The translations under genes were made by a program, and so were the position numbers. Shown piece after piece: positions 54,229-63,445 of a stretch of DNA of 64,000 nucleotides. Each line of letters opens with the position of its first letter. Within the stretch, counting starts at the first letter, position 1. The notes below the pieces were generated by a model. It was not told the DNA's origin and did no database searches. It saw only the letters and a program-made list of their open reading frames with translations. Origin of the DNA: Roseiconus lacunae (GTDB lineage Bacteria; Planctomycetota; Planctomycetia; Pirellulales; Pirellulaceae); the NCBI RefSeq assembly GCF_008312935.1, contig NZ_VSZO01000001.1:1178001-1242000 (forward strand), written 5' to 3'.

Positions 54229-55548
54229 ATGAAGCTTAGCAAAATTGCCATGCTGGCTGCGATTGCCTGCGCGTCTTACACGAGCAGCATGAACGCCAGC
54301 GCTAACGACTCGATTGAATTGGTTTCTCACTGTGCAGCAGCTTGCGATTGTGGCGAGCCGGTTTGCGGATGTGAAGCTGTCGATAGCTACTGCGATCCTT
54401 GTGGAGACGCTTGTGACAGTGGATGCGATTCGCTCTTCGGCTGCGGCAGCGGATCGCTCCTGTCAGGCCTTGGTAGCGATTGCTGCCTAGGCGAGCAGTG
54501 GTCACTTTTCGGTGAGCACTGCGGCTGGACCGCAGGTGGTTGGATCCAAATGGGATATCACAACAACGCTTTGCCGTTGTTCAACAGCCGTCCCGATGAG
54601 TTTCAACTGCACCAAGCATGGTTGTACGCTGAAAAAGCAATCGACACCTCGTGCGGATTCGACATCGGTGGACGGATTGATTACGTCTACGGTACCGATT
54701 CGCAAGACACCCAGGCGTTCGGCATCGATAACGATCACTGGGACAATGGCTGGGACAACGGCAACGACTACGGTCACGCCCTGCCCCAGGTCTACATGGA
54801 AGCTGGCTACGGCGATTTGTCCGTCAAAGTCGGTCACTTTTACACCATCATCGGATGGGAAGTCGTGACCGCCCCGGACAACTTCTTCTACAGCCACGCT
54901 TACACGATGTACAACAGCGAGCCGTTCACCCACACCGGTGCTCTGGCGACGTACAACGTTAGCGACAACGTGACCGCTTACGGTGGATACGTGTTCGGTT
55001 GGGACAGCGGTTTCGAAGACAACGGCGACGCTTTCCTAGGCGGACTGTCGGTTGGATTGAGCGACGACTTGACCCTGACCTACGCGACCGTTGGTGGACG
55101 CTTTGCCGACAACAGCGCTGCGAACGAACGTGGCTACATGCACTCGATCGTTGCCGACTTGGCACTGACCGATAACCTGCAATACATCTTCCAAAGCGAT
55201 GTACTTGACACGGAAAACAACGCCGGTGCTCTGGTTCGTGAAACCTTCGGCATCAACCAGTACCTGATCTACACCGTCAGCGACTGCGTTGCATTCGGCG
55301 GACGCTTCGAATGGTACAACCAAGAAGGCGTGTTCCTCAACGACAACGGAACCCCAGGCAACGATGCCGACGATTTCGCTCAAGAGTCAGACATTTACGC
55401 TCTGACCCTTGGCATGAACTATCGTCCGCACGCCAATGTCATCGTCCGTCCAGAAATCCGCTGGGATTGGGACGACGACTTGTTGGCCGGACTGGATGAA
55501 GGTGACGACCAAACCACCTTCGGTTTCGACACGATCTTCATGTTCTAG
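54229..55548 (+). CDS. BBP2-type outer-membrane beta-barrel porin A with Cys-rich head
   Basis: A 439-residue outer-membrane protein. The ATG at 54229 starts a signal peptide (MKLSKIAMLAAIACASYTSS, cleaved near NASA). Residues about 32-100 form a Cys-rich head with 13 cysteines in C-x-C and C-x3-C spacings (CDCGEPVCGCEAVDSYC). The remainder alternates aromatic and Gly-rich strands (AGGWIQMGYHNNALPLFNSR, DGALAT-type turns) and ends in F (DTIFMF), the signature for BAM-dependent insertion. The barrel is nearly identical to the next gene. Probably a porin of the BBP2 family. Confidence 0.85.
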   Translation: MKLSKIAMLAAIACASYTSSMNASANDSIELVSHCAAACDCGEPVCGCEAVDSYCDPCGDACDSGCDSLFGCGSGSLLSGLGSDCCLGEQWSLFGEHCGWTAGGWIQMGYHNNALPLFNSRPDEFQLHQAWLYAEKAIDTSCGFDIGGRIDYVYGTDSQDTQAFGIDNDHWDNGWDNGNDYGHALPQVYMEAGYGDLSVKVGHFYTIIGWEVVTAPDNFFYSHAYTMYNSEPFTHTGALATYNVSDNVTAYGGYVFGWDSGFEDNGDAFLGGLSVGLSDDLTLTYATVGGRFADNSAANERGYMHSIVADLALTDNLQYIFQSDVLDTENNAGALVRETFGINQYLIYTVSDCVAFGGRFEWYNQEGVFLNDNGTPGNDADDFAQESDIYALTLGMNYRPHANVIVRPEIRWDWDDDLLAGLDEGDDQTTFGFDTIFMF

Positions 55549-55578
55549 TCGATCCTCCGATCAGCTTGATCATCTCCG

Positions 55579-55618
55579 GCGACCGCCTTTCGAACTCCGA
55601 AAGGCGGTCGTTTTTTTT
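55579..55618 (+). terminator. Rho-independent terminator
   Basis: Strong stem CGACCGCCTTTCG / CGAAAGGCGGTCG around AACTC with a run of eight T. It lies between the two porin genes, so they are separate transcripts. The rest of the gap to 55930 holds no gene; it includes a palindromic GCACGTGC near 55657 that could be an operator or promoter element for the second porin. Confidence 0.9.
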
Positions 55619-55930
55619 GCGCCGATCGCGTCGTCGCTCAGCGAGGAAATCACTTTCGCACGTGCAAACGCGACGTGACCGGTACGGATTAACACCCAGT
55701 GTTAAAACGGGAAAGATTGGCGAAATGCGAAAACCAAAAAGACCAGAATTTTCGGCGCCATCCTCCCGATACATCCCGTGGAAGATGATCAAGCGGCTCT
55801 CGATCGACGTCCCGGATTGGCGGATGACGTGGTCGTCGGTGTGCCGCGAACGCACTCCGATTGTACCCGATCGAGAAACAAGATCCCGAAACGAAAGGAC
55901 TCGTTCCGGAGCGGACTCAAAGGAAGACCC

Positions 55931-57346
55931 ATGAAACGAAAACTGTTATTCACCACACTTGCGATGTTGTGCTTTGGCTCAACCGCTATGGCCGGTGGCC
56001 CCGCTGCCGGAAACCTGCACGCCCACTACCAAGCCGCGCCGGGCGCGAGCGGGCAGGTCGCACAAGTCGGTTTCAACGAAGTGAACTGCGGATGTGAAAC
56101 CCCTTGCGATTGTGATTCGTCCAGCTGCGACGCTGGCGCGATGGATTGTGGCTGTTCGGAACCGGCGTGTGGTTGCGAAGTCATCGGCGACGCTTGCGAT
56201 ATGGGATGCGACAGTGGCTGCGATAGCGGCTGCGGCGGCGCGATCCTTGACGGCTCACTTGCCTGCAAGCTTGGCGAATGCGACTTGGGCGATCCCTTCA
56301 GCCTGTTTGGCGAAGCATGCGGATTCTCGGCAGGTGGCTGGGTCCAAATGGGCTACCACAACAACGCTTTGCCGTTGTTCAATAGCCGTCCCGATGAGTT
56401 TCAACTGCACCAAGCGTGGCTGTGGGCTGAAAAAGCAATTGACACCTCGTGCGGATTCGACATCGGTGGACGGATTGATTACGTCTACGGTACCGATTCG
56501 CAGGACACCCAGGCGTTCGGCATCGACAACGATCACTGGGACAATGACTGGGACAACGGCAACGACTACGGTCACGCCCTGCCCCAGTTGTACTTGGAAG
56601 CTGGCTACGGCGATTTGTCCGTCAAAGTCGGTCACTTTTACACCATCATCGGATGGGAAGTCGTGACCGCCCCGGACAACTTCTTCTACAGCCACGCTTA
56701 CACGATGTACAACAGCGAGCCGTTCACCCACACCGGTGCTCTGGCGACGTACAACGTTAGCGACAACGTGACCGCTTACGGTGGATACGTGTTCGGTTGG
56801 GACAGCGGTTTCGAAGACAACGGCGACGCTTTCCTAGGCGGATTGTCGGTTGGATTGAGCGACGACCTGACCGTCACCTACGCGACCGTTGGTGGACGCT
56901 TTGCTGACGATCGGATCACGACCGAGCAAGGCTACATGCACTCGATCGTTGCTGACGTAACACTGACCGATAACTTGCAATACATTTTCCAAAGCGACTT
57001 GCTTGACACGGAAAACAACGCCGGTGCTCTGGTTCGTGAAACCTTCGGCATCAACCAGTACCTGATCTACACCGTCAGCGACTGCGTTGCGTTCGGTGGC
57101 CGCTTCGAATGGTACAACCAAGAAGGCGTGTTCCTCAACGATAACGGAACCCCAGGCAACGATGCCGACGATTTCGCTCAAGAGTCAGACATTTACGCTC
57201 TGACCCTTGGCATGAACTACAAGCCACACGCCAATGTCATCGTCCGTCCAGAAATCCGCTGGGATTGGGACGACGACTTGTTGGCCGGACTGGATGAAGG
57301 TGACGACCAAACCACCTTCGGTATCGACACGATCTTCATGTTCTAG
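55931..57346 (+). CDS. BBP2-type outer-membrane beta-barrel porin B with Cys-rich head
   Basis: A 471-residue paralogue of porin A. AGGAAG just upstream supports the ATG at 55931; a signal peptide (MKRKLLFTTLAMLCFGSTAMA) follows. The head (about residues 50-140) is longer and holds 16 cysteines (CDCDSSSCDAGAMDCGC and CDMGCDSGCDSGCGG). From the segment AGGWVQMGYHNN onward it is almost the same as porin A at both the DNA and protein level, whereas the heads differ freely. That contrast suggests recent gene conversion of the barrel or strong purifying selection. It ends in DTIFMF. Confidence 0.85.
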   Translation: MKRKLLFTTLAMLCFGSTAMAGGPAAGNLHAHYQAAPGASGQVAQVGFNEVNCGCETPCDCDSSSCDAGAMDCGCSEPACGCEVIGDACDMGCDSGCDSGCGGAILDGSLACKLGECDLGDPFSLFGEACGFSAGGWVQMGYHNNALPLFNSRPDEFQLHQAWLWAEKAIDTSCGFDIGGRIDYVYGTDSQDTQAFGIDNDHWDNDWDNGNDYGHALPQLYLEAGYGDLSVKVGHFYTIIGWEVVTAPDNFFYSHAYTMYNSEPFTHTGALATYNVSDNVTAYGGYVFGWDSGFEDNGDAFLGGLSVGLSDDLTVTYATVGGRFADDRITTEQGYMHSIVADVTLTDNLQYIFQSDLLDTENNAGALVRETFGINQYLIYTVSDCVAFGGRFEWYNQEGVFLNDNGTPGNDADDFAQESDIYALTLGMNYKPHANVIVRPEIRWDWDDDLLAGLDEGDDQTTFGIDTIFMF

Positions 57347-57377
57347 TCGATCAACCGACAAACGATTCCCGCAACGA

Positions 57378-57411
57378 AACGCATCGATCTGCAAAGGTCG
57401 ATGCGTTTTTG
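57378..57411 (+). terminator. Rho-independent terminator
   Basis: Stem AACGCATCGA / TCGATGCGTT with a 10-nt loop and a five-T run. It ends the porin B transcript. Confidence 0.85.
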
Positions 57412-57462
57412 TTTGATGTTTGCCTACCAAACTAGACTCCTGATTAGCAGCCACGAATTCGG

Positions 57463-57533
57463 TGCAATAACCGGAGCTAACGCTCGTCGGCTGATAGGGG
57501 ATCTTGATTAGCCGCATGGCGTTCGCCACGGTT
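57463..57533 (+). repeat. Dispersed intergenic repeat (family B)
   Basis: Contains AACCGGAGCTAACGCTCGTCGG and, after a short gap, GCCGCATGGCGTTCGCCACG (57511-57530). Matches inverted pieces at 51714-51802 and partial copies at 12385 and 28252. The 57347-57694 gap holds no gene besides this and the terminator. Confidence 0.65.
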
Positions 57534-57694
57534 TCTTAATCTTTTCTTAAAAAACGTGGCCCCCTGCGCGGTCCGATCTCGCTTTTCAGTTTATCCGGGC
57601 CGTTGCGGCTTGGCGCTTTGAACTGATTCTATCGCTCTCGATCGCAGCATGTTCGTGCTCACGAAGAGGGCCGCGCTCCCCGTTTGCACTGACA

Positions 57695-58423
57695 ATGGAA
57701 TTTCTTGAAGTCCCGCTCTACGACGATGACATCTTTAAGTTGCTCGTCCGGCTTGCGATCGATCTATTTTTTCTCTCCCTGATCACCGTATTCGCAATCT
57801 ATCCCGGCCAGCGCGAACGCGACTTCGCGTTTACGGCGGTGATGTTGAATCTGATCGTGTTCTTCATCTGCTTCACGATGAAGAAGCTGGAACTCGATCT
57901 TGGGCTTGCTTTGGGCTTGTTCGCCGTCTTCGGAGTATTGCGTTATCGCACCGATGCGATTCGTCCCAAGGAGATGACCTACCTGTTCATCGTCATCGGC
58001 ATTGGCGTCATCAATTCGCTCTCGAACAAGAAAACCAGCTACGCCGAAATCATGCTGGTCAACAGCCTGATCTTTGCCGGAATGATGCTGAAAGAATGGA
58101 TCGTGGGCCGCGATCGTAACGGCGCCAGTGAATCTCAGAACGGGCAAGTCATCGCAAAGAACGGCTCGAACAAACCCAAAAATGAGGCCGCCGGAAATGG
58201 GCAATCTGGCAAGGCATTCAAAGCCAGCAAGCTGACCATCGAATACGACCGCATCGAATGGCTGGGTGATTCTCATCGTGGCAATCTGATGGCTGACCTT
58301 CGTGAACGAACGGGATTGGACATCACCAAACTGGAAATCAAAACTGTCGACTTGGTGCTCAACAAAGCCACACTCACGATTTGGACGACGGTTCCGGGCA
58401 ATGGAAGCCCGACACCGAGCTAG
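57695..58423 (+). CDS. DUF4956 membrane protein
   Basis: A 242-residue inner-membrane protein of the DUF4956 family. Several hydrophobic helices lie in residues 15-150 (LVRLAIDLFFLSLITVFAI, GLALGLFAVFGVLRYRTD, MTYLFIVIGIGVINSL), with the family hallmark FGVLRYRTDAI. The C-terminal 90 residues are soluble (a ferredoxin-like region). DUF4956 proteins commonly neighbour a VTC/polyphosphate polymerase-type CYTH enzyme and CotH; here only CotH follows (166 bp downstream), so the CYTH partner is not in this window segment. Confidence 0.88.
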   Translation: MEFLEVPLYDDDIFKLLVRLAIDLFFLSLITVFAIYPGQRERDFAFTAVMLNLIVFFICFTMKKLELDLGLALGLFAVFGVLRYRTDAIRPKEMTYLFIVIGIGVINSLSNKKTSYAEIMLVNSLIFAGMMLKEWIVGRDRNGASESQNGQVIAKNGSNKPKNEAAGNGQSGKAFKASKLTIEYDRIEWLGDSHRGNLMADLRERTGLDITKLEIKTVDLVLNKATLTIWTTVPGNGSPTPS

Positions 58424-58588
58424 CACAGAAAATTCGATGACGGGACTCGCACCGATGATCGATCCGAAAGCCGTGACTCGTCGGTCACCGGGATCGCTGC
58501 CGGCGCTGCGGCACCTTCGTTTTCTTGTCCACCGAGTCACATATTTCGCAATCAACTTTTCTCATCCAATCCTCGGAGACCCAATCAG

Positions 58589-60340
58589 ATGAGTTATCGA
58601 CATCGATCAACGCTGTTAGGCGGTGTCGCCTTAGGCGCGTTAATATTCAATAGCTGTTTTGCACAGCCACCCCGAGATAATGGTTCGCCGCGTTTCGATG
58701 AAATCAGCCGGCGCGGGGAAAATGCGGAACAGCCACGAGGCCCACGAGGATTCGGTCCTCCCGGGTTTGGTCCTGGCGGACCGCAAGACGATCTTAAACT
58801 GGTCAAGGAATTCGATCAGGACGACAATGGCTGGTTGAATCGCGACGAACGGGCGAAGGCTCGAGTGAAAGCGACCGCAGAAGGCGGCGAGCGACGTCGA
58901 GGGCCAGGTGGCGGTCCCGGCGGCAGAGGTCATGGACAGCGAGAACCTGCGAAACCGGGGCGAGCGATCTCGCCGAGTGATGTGACAAGCTATGACGACG
59001 CCGAGCTGTATGATCCATCAATGGTGAGAACCCTGTTCTTCGAATTCGAAAACGAAGACTGGGAAAGCGAACTGGAAGACTTCCACGGGACCGATGTCGA
59101 TGTTCCCGCGATGCTTACAGTCGATGGAAAGATATACCCGAACGTGGGTATGCGATTCCGAGGAATGTCGTCGTATGGAATGGTGCCAACGGGATACAAG
59201 CGATCGTTCAACGTGTCGCTTGATCTGGCCGATGAAGACCAGCGTTTGTATGGCTACAAAACCCTGAACCTGCTGAACAGTTCCGGCGATCCGTCGTTCA
59301 TGAGCACGGTTCTCTACTCGCACATCGCCAGCAAATACATCCCCGTCCCTAAGGCAAACCATGTTCATGTCGTGATCAACGGTGAAAGTTGGGGAGTGTA
59401 TGTGAACGTACAGCAGTTCAACAAAGATTTCTTGGGAGAACACTTTGATTCGACCAAGGGGACCCGCTGGAAGGTTAGCGGCAGCCCCGGCGGTGACGGA
59501 GGTCTACGGTACCTTGGCGATGAACTTGAACCCTACAAAGAACGGTTCGAGATGAAGTCGAATGACGGTAAGAAGGCGTGGAAGAAGCTCGTTCAACTTT
59601 GCAAAACGTTGAACGAAACACCTCTCGATCAACTCGAACGTGAACTCGATCCACTCCTGGACATCGACGGGACACTACGTTTCCTCGCGCTCGACGTCGC
59701 GTTGGTCAACAGTGATGGCTACTGGACAAGGGCGAGCGACTATAGTTTGTTTCTCGATCAAGAAGGACGCTTTCACATCATCCCCCACGACATGAATGAA
59801 GCGTTCAGTCGCGGTCATGGCGGCGGCCGGGGACCGGGCCGCGGCGGTCCACCACCCGGATTTGATGGACCGCCACCTGGATTTGATGGACCGCCACCTC
59901 CTCGTTTCGGCGGGAACGACCGCGAGGGCAGACGTCGTCCGGGTGAATTCGGCGGACCCGGACGTGGGCCTGCAGGCAGAGGCCCCGCAGGCAGAGGCCC
60001 CGGGGGCCCGGGCCACGGGGGCGTCGACCTGGACCCTTTGGTCTCCGCCGAAAACCCACGGATGCCATTGCACAGTCGCCTGTTGGCTGTACCGAAGTTT
60101 CGGGCAAAGTACCTCGGCTACATTCGCGAGATCGCAGAGGATTCACTGGACTGGCAGCAGCTCGAGCCCTTTGTTCGCCGTCAAGCGGAACTGATCTCGG
60201 ATGAAGTGGCCGCCGACACACGAAAGCTCGATCGTTTGGAAGCGTTCAACCAAGCGAACTCGTTGGAGGCTTCCGCTGACGCAGAAAACTCGTTGCGTTC
60301 GTTCTTTGAGAAACGTCGAGCGTTCTTGCTCAAACAATAG
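58589..60340 (+). CDS. CotH-family protein kinase with EF-hand-like and Gly/Pro-rich segments
   Basis: A 583-residue exported protein. A signal peptide (residues 1-25) is followed by a calcium-binding-like segment DQDDNGWLNRDE (EF-hand loop) and then a CotH kinase domain from about residue 145 (VRTLFFEFENEDWE, GMRFRGMSSYG, FNVSLDLADEDQRLYGYKTLNLLN). FHIIPHDMNEAF lies in the metal-binding active-site region. After the kinase residues there is a low-complexity insertion (about 410-485) of PPPGFDG and GRGPAGRG repeats. It may phosphorylate extracellular proteins, as proposed for CotH. DUF4956 upstream suggests a shared pathway. Confidence 0.85.
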   Translation: MSYRHRSTLLGGVALGALIFNSCFAQPPRDNGSPRFDEISRRGENAEQPRGPRGFGPPGFGPGGPQDDLKLVKEFDQDDNGWLNRDERAKARVKATAEGGERRRGPGGGPGGRGHGQREPAKPGRAISPSDVTSYDDAELYDPSMVRTLFFEFENEDWESELEDFHGTDVDVPAMLTVDGKIYPNVGMRFRGMSSYGMVPTGYKRSFNVSLDLADEDQRLYGYKTLNLLNSSGDPSFMSTVLYSHIASKYIPVPKANHVHVVINGESWGVYVNVQQFNKDFLGEHFDSTKGTRWKVSGSPGGDGGLRYLGDELEPYKERFEMKSNDGKKAWKKLVQLCKTLNETPLDQLERELDPLLDIDGTLRFLALDVALVNSDGYWTRASDYSLFLDQEGRFHIIPHDMNEAFSRGHGGGRGPGRGGPPPGFDGPPPGFDGPPPPRFGGNDREGRRRPGEFGGPGRGPAGRGPAGRGPGGPGHGGVDLDPLVSAENPRMPLHSRLLAVPKFRAKYLGYIREIAEDSLDWQQLEPFVRRQAELISDEVAADTRKLDRLEAFNQANSLEASADAENSLRSFFEKRRAFLLKQ

Positions 60341-60376
60341 TCGTTGCCAAAGACGACACGATTGCAGCGAAAAAGA

Positions 60377-60406
60377 AAACGCCGATGGCGGGGGCCATCG
60401 GCGTTT
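60377..60406. terminator. Bidirectional terminator
   Basis: Stem AAACGCCGATGGC / GCCATCGGCGTTT around GGGG. T-rich sequence lies on both sides in the appropriate sense (GTTT after it on plus, GTTTTCTTTTTC on minus), so it can end both the CotH and clpX transcripts. Confidence 0.8.
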
Positions 60407-60460
60407 CGAAAATCGGAAGTGGGGACCGTGATCGATCCGTGATGGTTTGACCTGATCGGG

Positions 60461-61741
60461 TCAAGCACTCTTGGTGGTGGGCATTTGGAAGAGCTTATGT
60501 TTTCCCGAAACCACATCTTCGTCGATCGTGTACACCTTGCCCGATTCTTGGTCGGGCAATTCGTACATGATGTCCAACATCACTTCCTCCAGAATGCCCC
60601 GCAAACCTCGGGCACCGACGCCTTTGTTGAGGGCGCGTCGGGCAATCTGGTGTAACGCTCCGTCGGTGAAATGGAGTTCACAATTTTCCATTTCGAAGAG
60701 CGCCTCGAATTGCTTCGTCAAAGCATTCTTGGGCTCGCGGAGCACTCGAACCAATCCTTCTTCGTCCAGTTCTTGCAAGTAGCTGATGACCGGCAAGCGT
60801 CCGACGAGTTCGGGAATCAACCCAAACTGCATCACATCTTCGACTTGGATTTCGGCGACCAGCTCGGCCGCGGTCTGTTCGTTAACCTTGCCGGCCCCTT
60901 CACCGAAGCCAAGCGTTTTATGGCCCAGTCGTTGACGGATGATGTCTTCGATCCCGACAAAAGTCCCGCCGACGATGAACAGAATATTGCTGGTGTCGAG
61001 CTGGATGTACTGCTGCTCTGGATGTTTCCGTCCGCCTTGCGGTGGGACGTTGGCGACGGTGCCTTCGAGCATCTTGAGCAGGCTTTGCTGGACGCCTTCG
61101 CCGGACACGTCACGGGTAATCGAAACGTTGCCACCGGTCTTGCCGATCTTGTCGACCTCGTCGATGTAAAGGATGCCGCGTTGGGCGGCTTCGACATCGA
61201 AGTCGGCAGCATGAAGCAATTTCAGCAACAGGTTCTCGACGTCTTCACCGACATAGCCGGCTTCGGTCAAGGTCGTCGCGTCGCCGATCGCGAAGGGAAC
61301 ATCCAGCATGCGAGCGAGCGAACGGGCGAGCAACGTTTTACCGCTACCGGTCGGTCCGCAGAGCAAGATGTTACTCTTTTCGATCTCGACATCACTGTTG
61401 CCTTCCCAGTCGCTGGTCAGGCGTTTGTAGTGATTGTGAACGGCGACGGCGAGGACACGTTTGGCGGCCCCTTGGCCGATCACGTATTCATCGAGGTGTT
61501 CAACGATCTTCCGCGGTGACGGGATGTCTTTGAACAGTTTCTTGCTCGGACCACGCCGCCGTTCTTCTTGTTCAAGAATGGACTGGCAGAGGTCGATACA
61601 TTCGGCACAGATGTAAACATCGCCGGGGCCTTCGACCAGTGGGCCGACGTCACGGTAGCTCTTTCGACAAAACGAACAGTAAGCGTTCTTTTTGTTCGAC
61701 GAGCTGCCGCGAGTACTATTGTTGTTATCCTTGACGGGCAT
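60461..61741 (-). CDS. clpX: ATP-dependent Clp protease ATP-binding subunit ClpX
   Basis: A 426-residue AAA+ unfoldase that feeds substrates to ClpP. The N-terminal zinc-binding domain has Cys22, Cys25, Cys45 and Cys48. Walker A GPTGSGKT is at 129-136, with the Walker B region [27 protein letters not shown] corresponds to the IGF loop that contacts ClpP, and [15 protein letters not shown] is the sensor 2 region. It is at the end of the minus-strand group 62126-63964, although 384 bp separates it from the next gene. clpP is not in the window. Confidence 0.97.
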   Translation of the reverse strand: MPVKDNNNSTRGSSSNKKNAYCSFCRKSYRDVGPLVEGPGDVYICAECIDLCQSILEQEERRRGPSKKLFKDIPSPRKIVEHLDEYVIGQGAAKRVLAVAVHNHYKRLTSDWEGNSDVEIEKSNILLCGPTGSGKTLLARSLARMLDVPFAIGDATTLTEAGYVGEDVENLLLKLLHAADFDVEAAQRGILYIDEVDKIGKTGGNVSITRDVSGEGVQQSLLKMLEGTVANVPPQGGRKHPEQQYIQLDTSNILFIVGGTFVGIEDIIRQRLGHKTLGFGEGAGKVNEQTAAELVAEIQVEDVMQFGLIPELVGRLPVISYLQELDEEGLVRVLREPKNALTKQFEALFEMENCELHFTDGALHQIARRALNKGVGARGLRGILEEVMLDIMYELPDQESGKVYTIDEDVVSGKHKLFQMPTTKSA

Positions 61742-62125
61742 AAACGACTCCTGTTGCGTTCGCGCAGCCCCGCCTGATCTGACTGCGTAGGGAGATGCCG
61801 AGCATTTGCCAGATGCCCAGCGCTACGCGCTCCGTCAAATCATTCGAGGCAATCCACGGAACTGCTTTCGAACGGTTCGGCCCAATGTCCAAGCAACCTC
61901 GATGTCGTCCAAAAAATCAGCCAAGGCTGATGGGAGGAGACAACAATGAGTCATCCGTAACGGATGCTTGAACCCTGGTTGTAAACGAGTTGGTAAGGGT
62001 TTCCGAAGCCGATTGCCCAGTTGAAATTGGGAGGGCCAACTGCGGAAAAGGGGCGCGTCCTAGCGATGGATCTATCGATCTGGCAAGCAAATCGAAGGAG
62101 GGTCCAAATCATTTGGTCAGGCAAA
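61742..62125. other. Intergenic region upstream of clpX
   Basis: About 380 bp with no recognisable gene, RNA or repeat. It must contain the clpX promoter on the minus strand. Confidence 0.5.
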
Positions 62126-62410
62126 TCATTCCGACGAGTTGGATTCTTTGTTCGAATCCTGCTCGCCTTCGAATTCACCGTCTGCGGAATGAGGCCGAGA
62201 CGCTGCCTGTATTGTTCGGAATTCTTCTTCGCTGATGTCACCTTTCAAACGCATTTCTTCCAAGTTTAAAGGCCCGTCAGCGCTCGGATCCCAGTCCCCA
62301 CTGGTGTAGTCGCGCAACCTTGCCACGAGGAAAAATGCGGCTACAGACAAGACGGTCATAATCAATAACGCAACACCAGCCTTCACTGCTGGATCACTCA
62401 ACAATCCCAT
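62126..62410 (-). CDS. Small SHOCT-like membrane protein
   Basis: A 94-residue protein with one TM helix (VALLIMTVLSVAAFFLVARLRD), followed by a soluble segment containing LNLEEMRLKGDISEEEFRTI, a pattern like the SHOCT short C-terminal domain (a small oligomerisation-type motif), then an acidic tail. The start is the ATG at 62410. Function unknown. It lies between the clpX and TIM-barrel genes on the same strand. Confidence 0.75.
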   Translation of the reverse strand: MGLLSDPAVKAGVALLIMTVLSVAAFFLVARLRDYTSGDWDPSADGPLNLEEMRLKGDISEEEFRTIQAASRPHSADGEFEGEQDSNKESNSSE

Positions 62411-62600
62411 TATTACCGCTCATCTCTAACACGCTCTTGGGACACCTGCCGGCTACACCGAGAACACTGCATGATACGAGTGTCCAGCCGGGGTGGTCCA
62501 GCAATTTCGCTTGCGTGAAACACTTTTTTCGGGTTTCACGCCAATTTCGTCAACATCGATTTTGCCCCCAAAGCAATCCCCCGGACCGGAATGTCCAAAT

Positions 62601-63428
62601 TCACCCGCGATGATCATTCACGACAGTGATCGCTTGTCTGGCTAAGTCTAGCCCACGACGGCCCTGCCCGAAGGCTCGAAAAATTACTGGGCCCGTAAAT
62701 CCGCTCTGCGTCATCACCTGCCAAACCCGCCCCATATCGATATCGCCACGACCAAATGGCAGGTCTCCGCCGCATTCCAAATCCGGCTCGCACAGGTAAA
62801 CACAACTCAACCGGTGCTGCATCCTCGCCAAGCGGGCGCCGATCGGAAACTCGCCACCGACGACCATTTCGCCGACGTCGGCGGCCAATCGAAGTGACGT
62901 GTCGCCTCCAATCCATTGCCCGAATCGTTCGAAATGGGCCACCGTGGCGATCGCGTGTTCAGTGACCGGACGAAGAGCCAGGTGAGTGCCAACGGCGGCG
63001 GCGCGTTCGGCCAGTGGCTGGACGGCGGCCGTCAATCGCTCCAGTGTCCGTTCACTTTGGCCGCAGCCCCGACCGCTCGAAAAAGTGATCGCGAGCGGGC
63101 TCATTTCGGCGGTTGCGTCGATCCAACGCAGCACCTTATCGCTCGCCAATCGCTGTTCGTCCGCGTCCCCACTGGCCAAACCAAAGCAGTCACACGAAAC
63201 CGGCCGATCGAAGAACGGCGCGTCCAAATCAACGACAATCCGAACCTCGTGTTCTTTGCAAAGCCCTGCGATTTCGGCGGTGCGTGTTTCAAACCAAGCC
63301 AGATCGATATCCCACGAGCCGCGTTTGGGACTGATCGCGATCGCCCCAAATCCCATCTCCGCGAGAATGGGAATCAAATCCACCGCGTCATGAAATTCAA
63401 GGCTGCTGCAGTGGAATCCGGGAATCAT
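62601..63428 (-). CDS. Sugar phosphate isomerase/epimerase-like TIM barrel
   Basis: A 275-residue xylose-isomerase-like/AP-endonuclease-2-type TIM-barrel protein. Features are the start IPGFHCSSLEFHDAV, VDLDAPF, FSSGRGCGQSERTLERL and LRLAADVGEMVVGG; metal-ligand positions are not all obvious. It begins 17 bp after the UbiA-like gene on the minus strand, so the pair is an operon. Similar TIM-barrel proteins accompany UbiA enzymes in ebo-like gene clusters (EboC, EboE); that link is an inference. Substrate unknown. Confidence 0.75.
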   Translation of the reverse strand: MIPGFHCSSLEFHDAVDLIPILAEMGFGAIAISPKRGSWDIDLAWFETRTAEIAGLCKEHEVRIVVDLDAPFFDRPVSCDCFGLASGDADEQRLASDKVLRWIDATAEMSPLAITFSSGRGCGQSERTLERLTAAVQPLAERAAAVGTHLALRPVTEHAIATVAHFERFGQWIGGDTSLRLAADVGEMVVGGEFPIGARLARMQHRLSCVYLCEPDLECGGDLPFGRGDIDMGRVWQVMTQSGFTGPVIFRAFGQGRRGLDLARQAITVVNDHRG

Positions 63429-63445
63429 CGTTTCGGCGTGATCGA

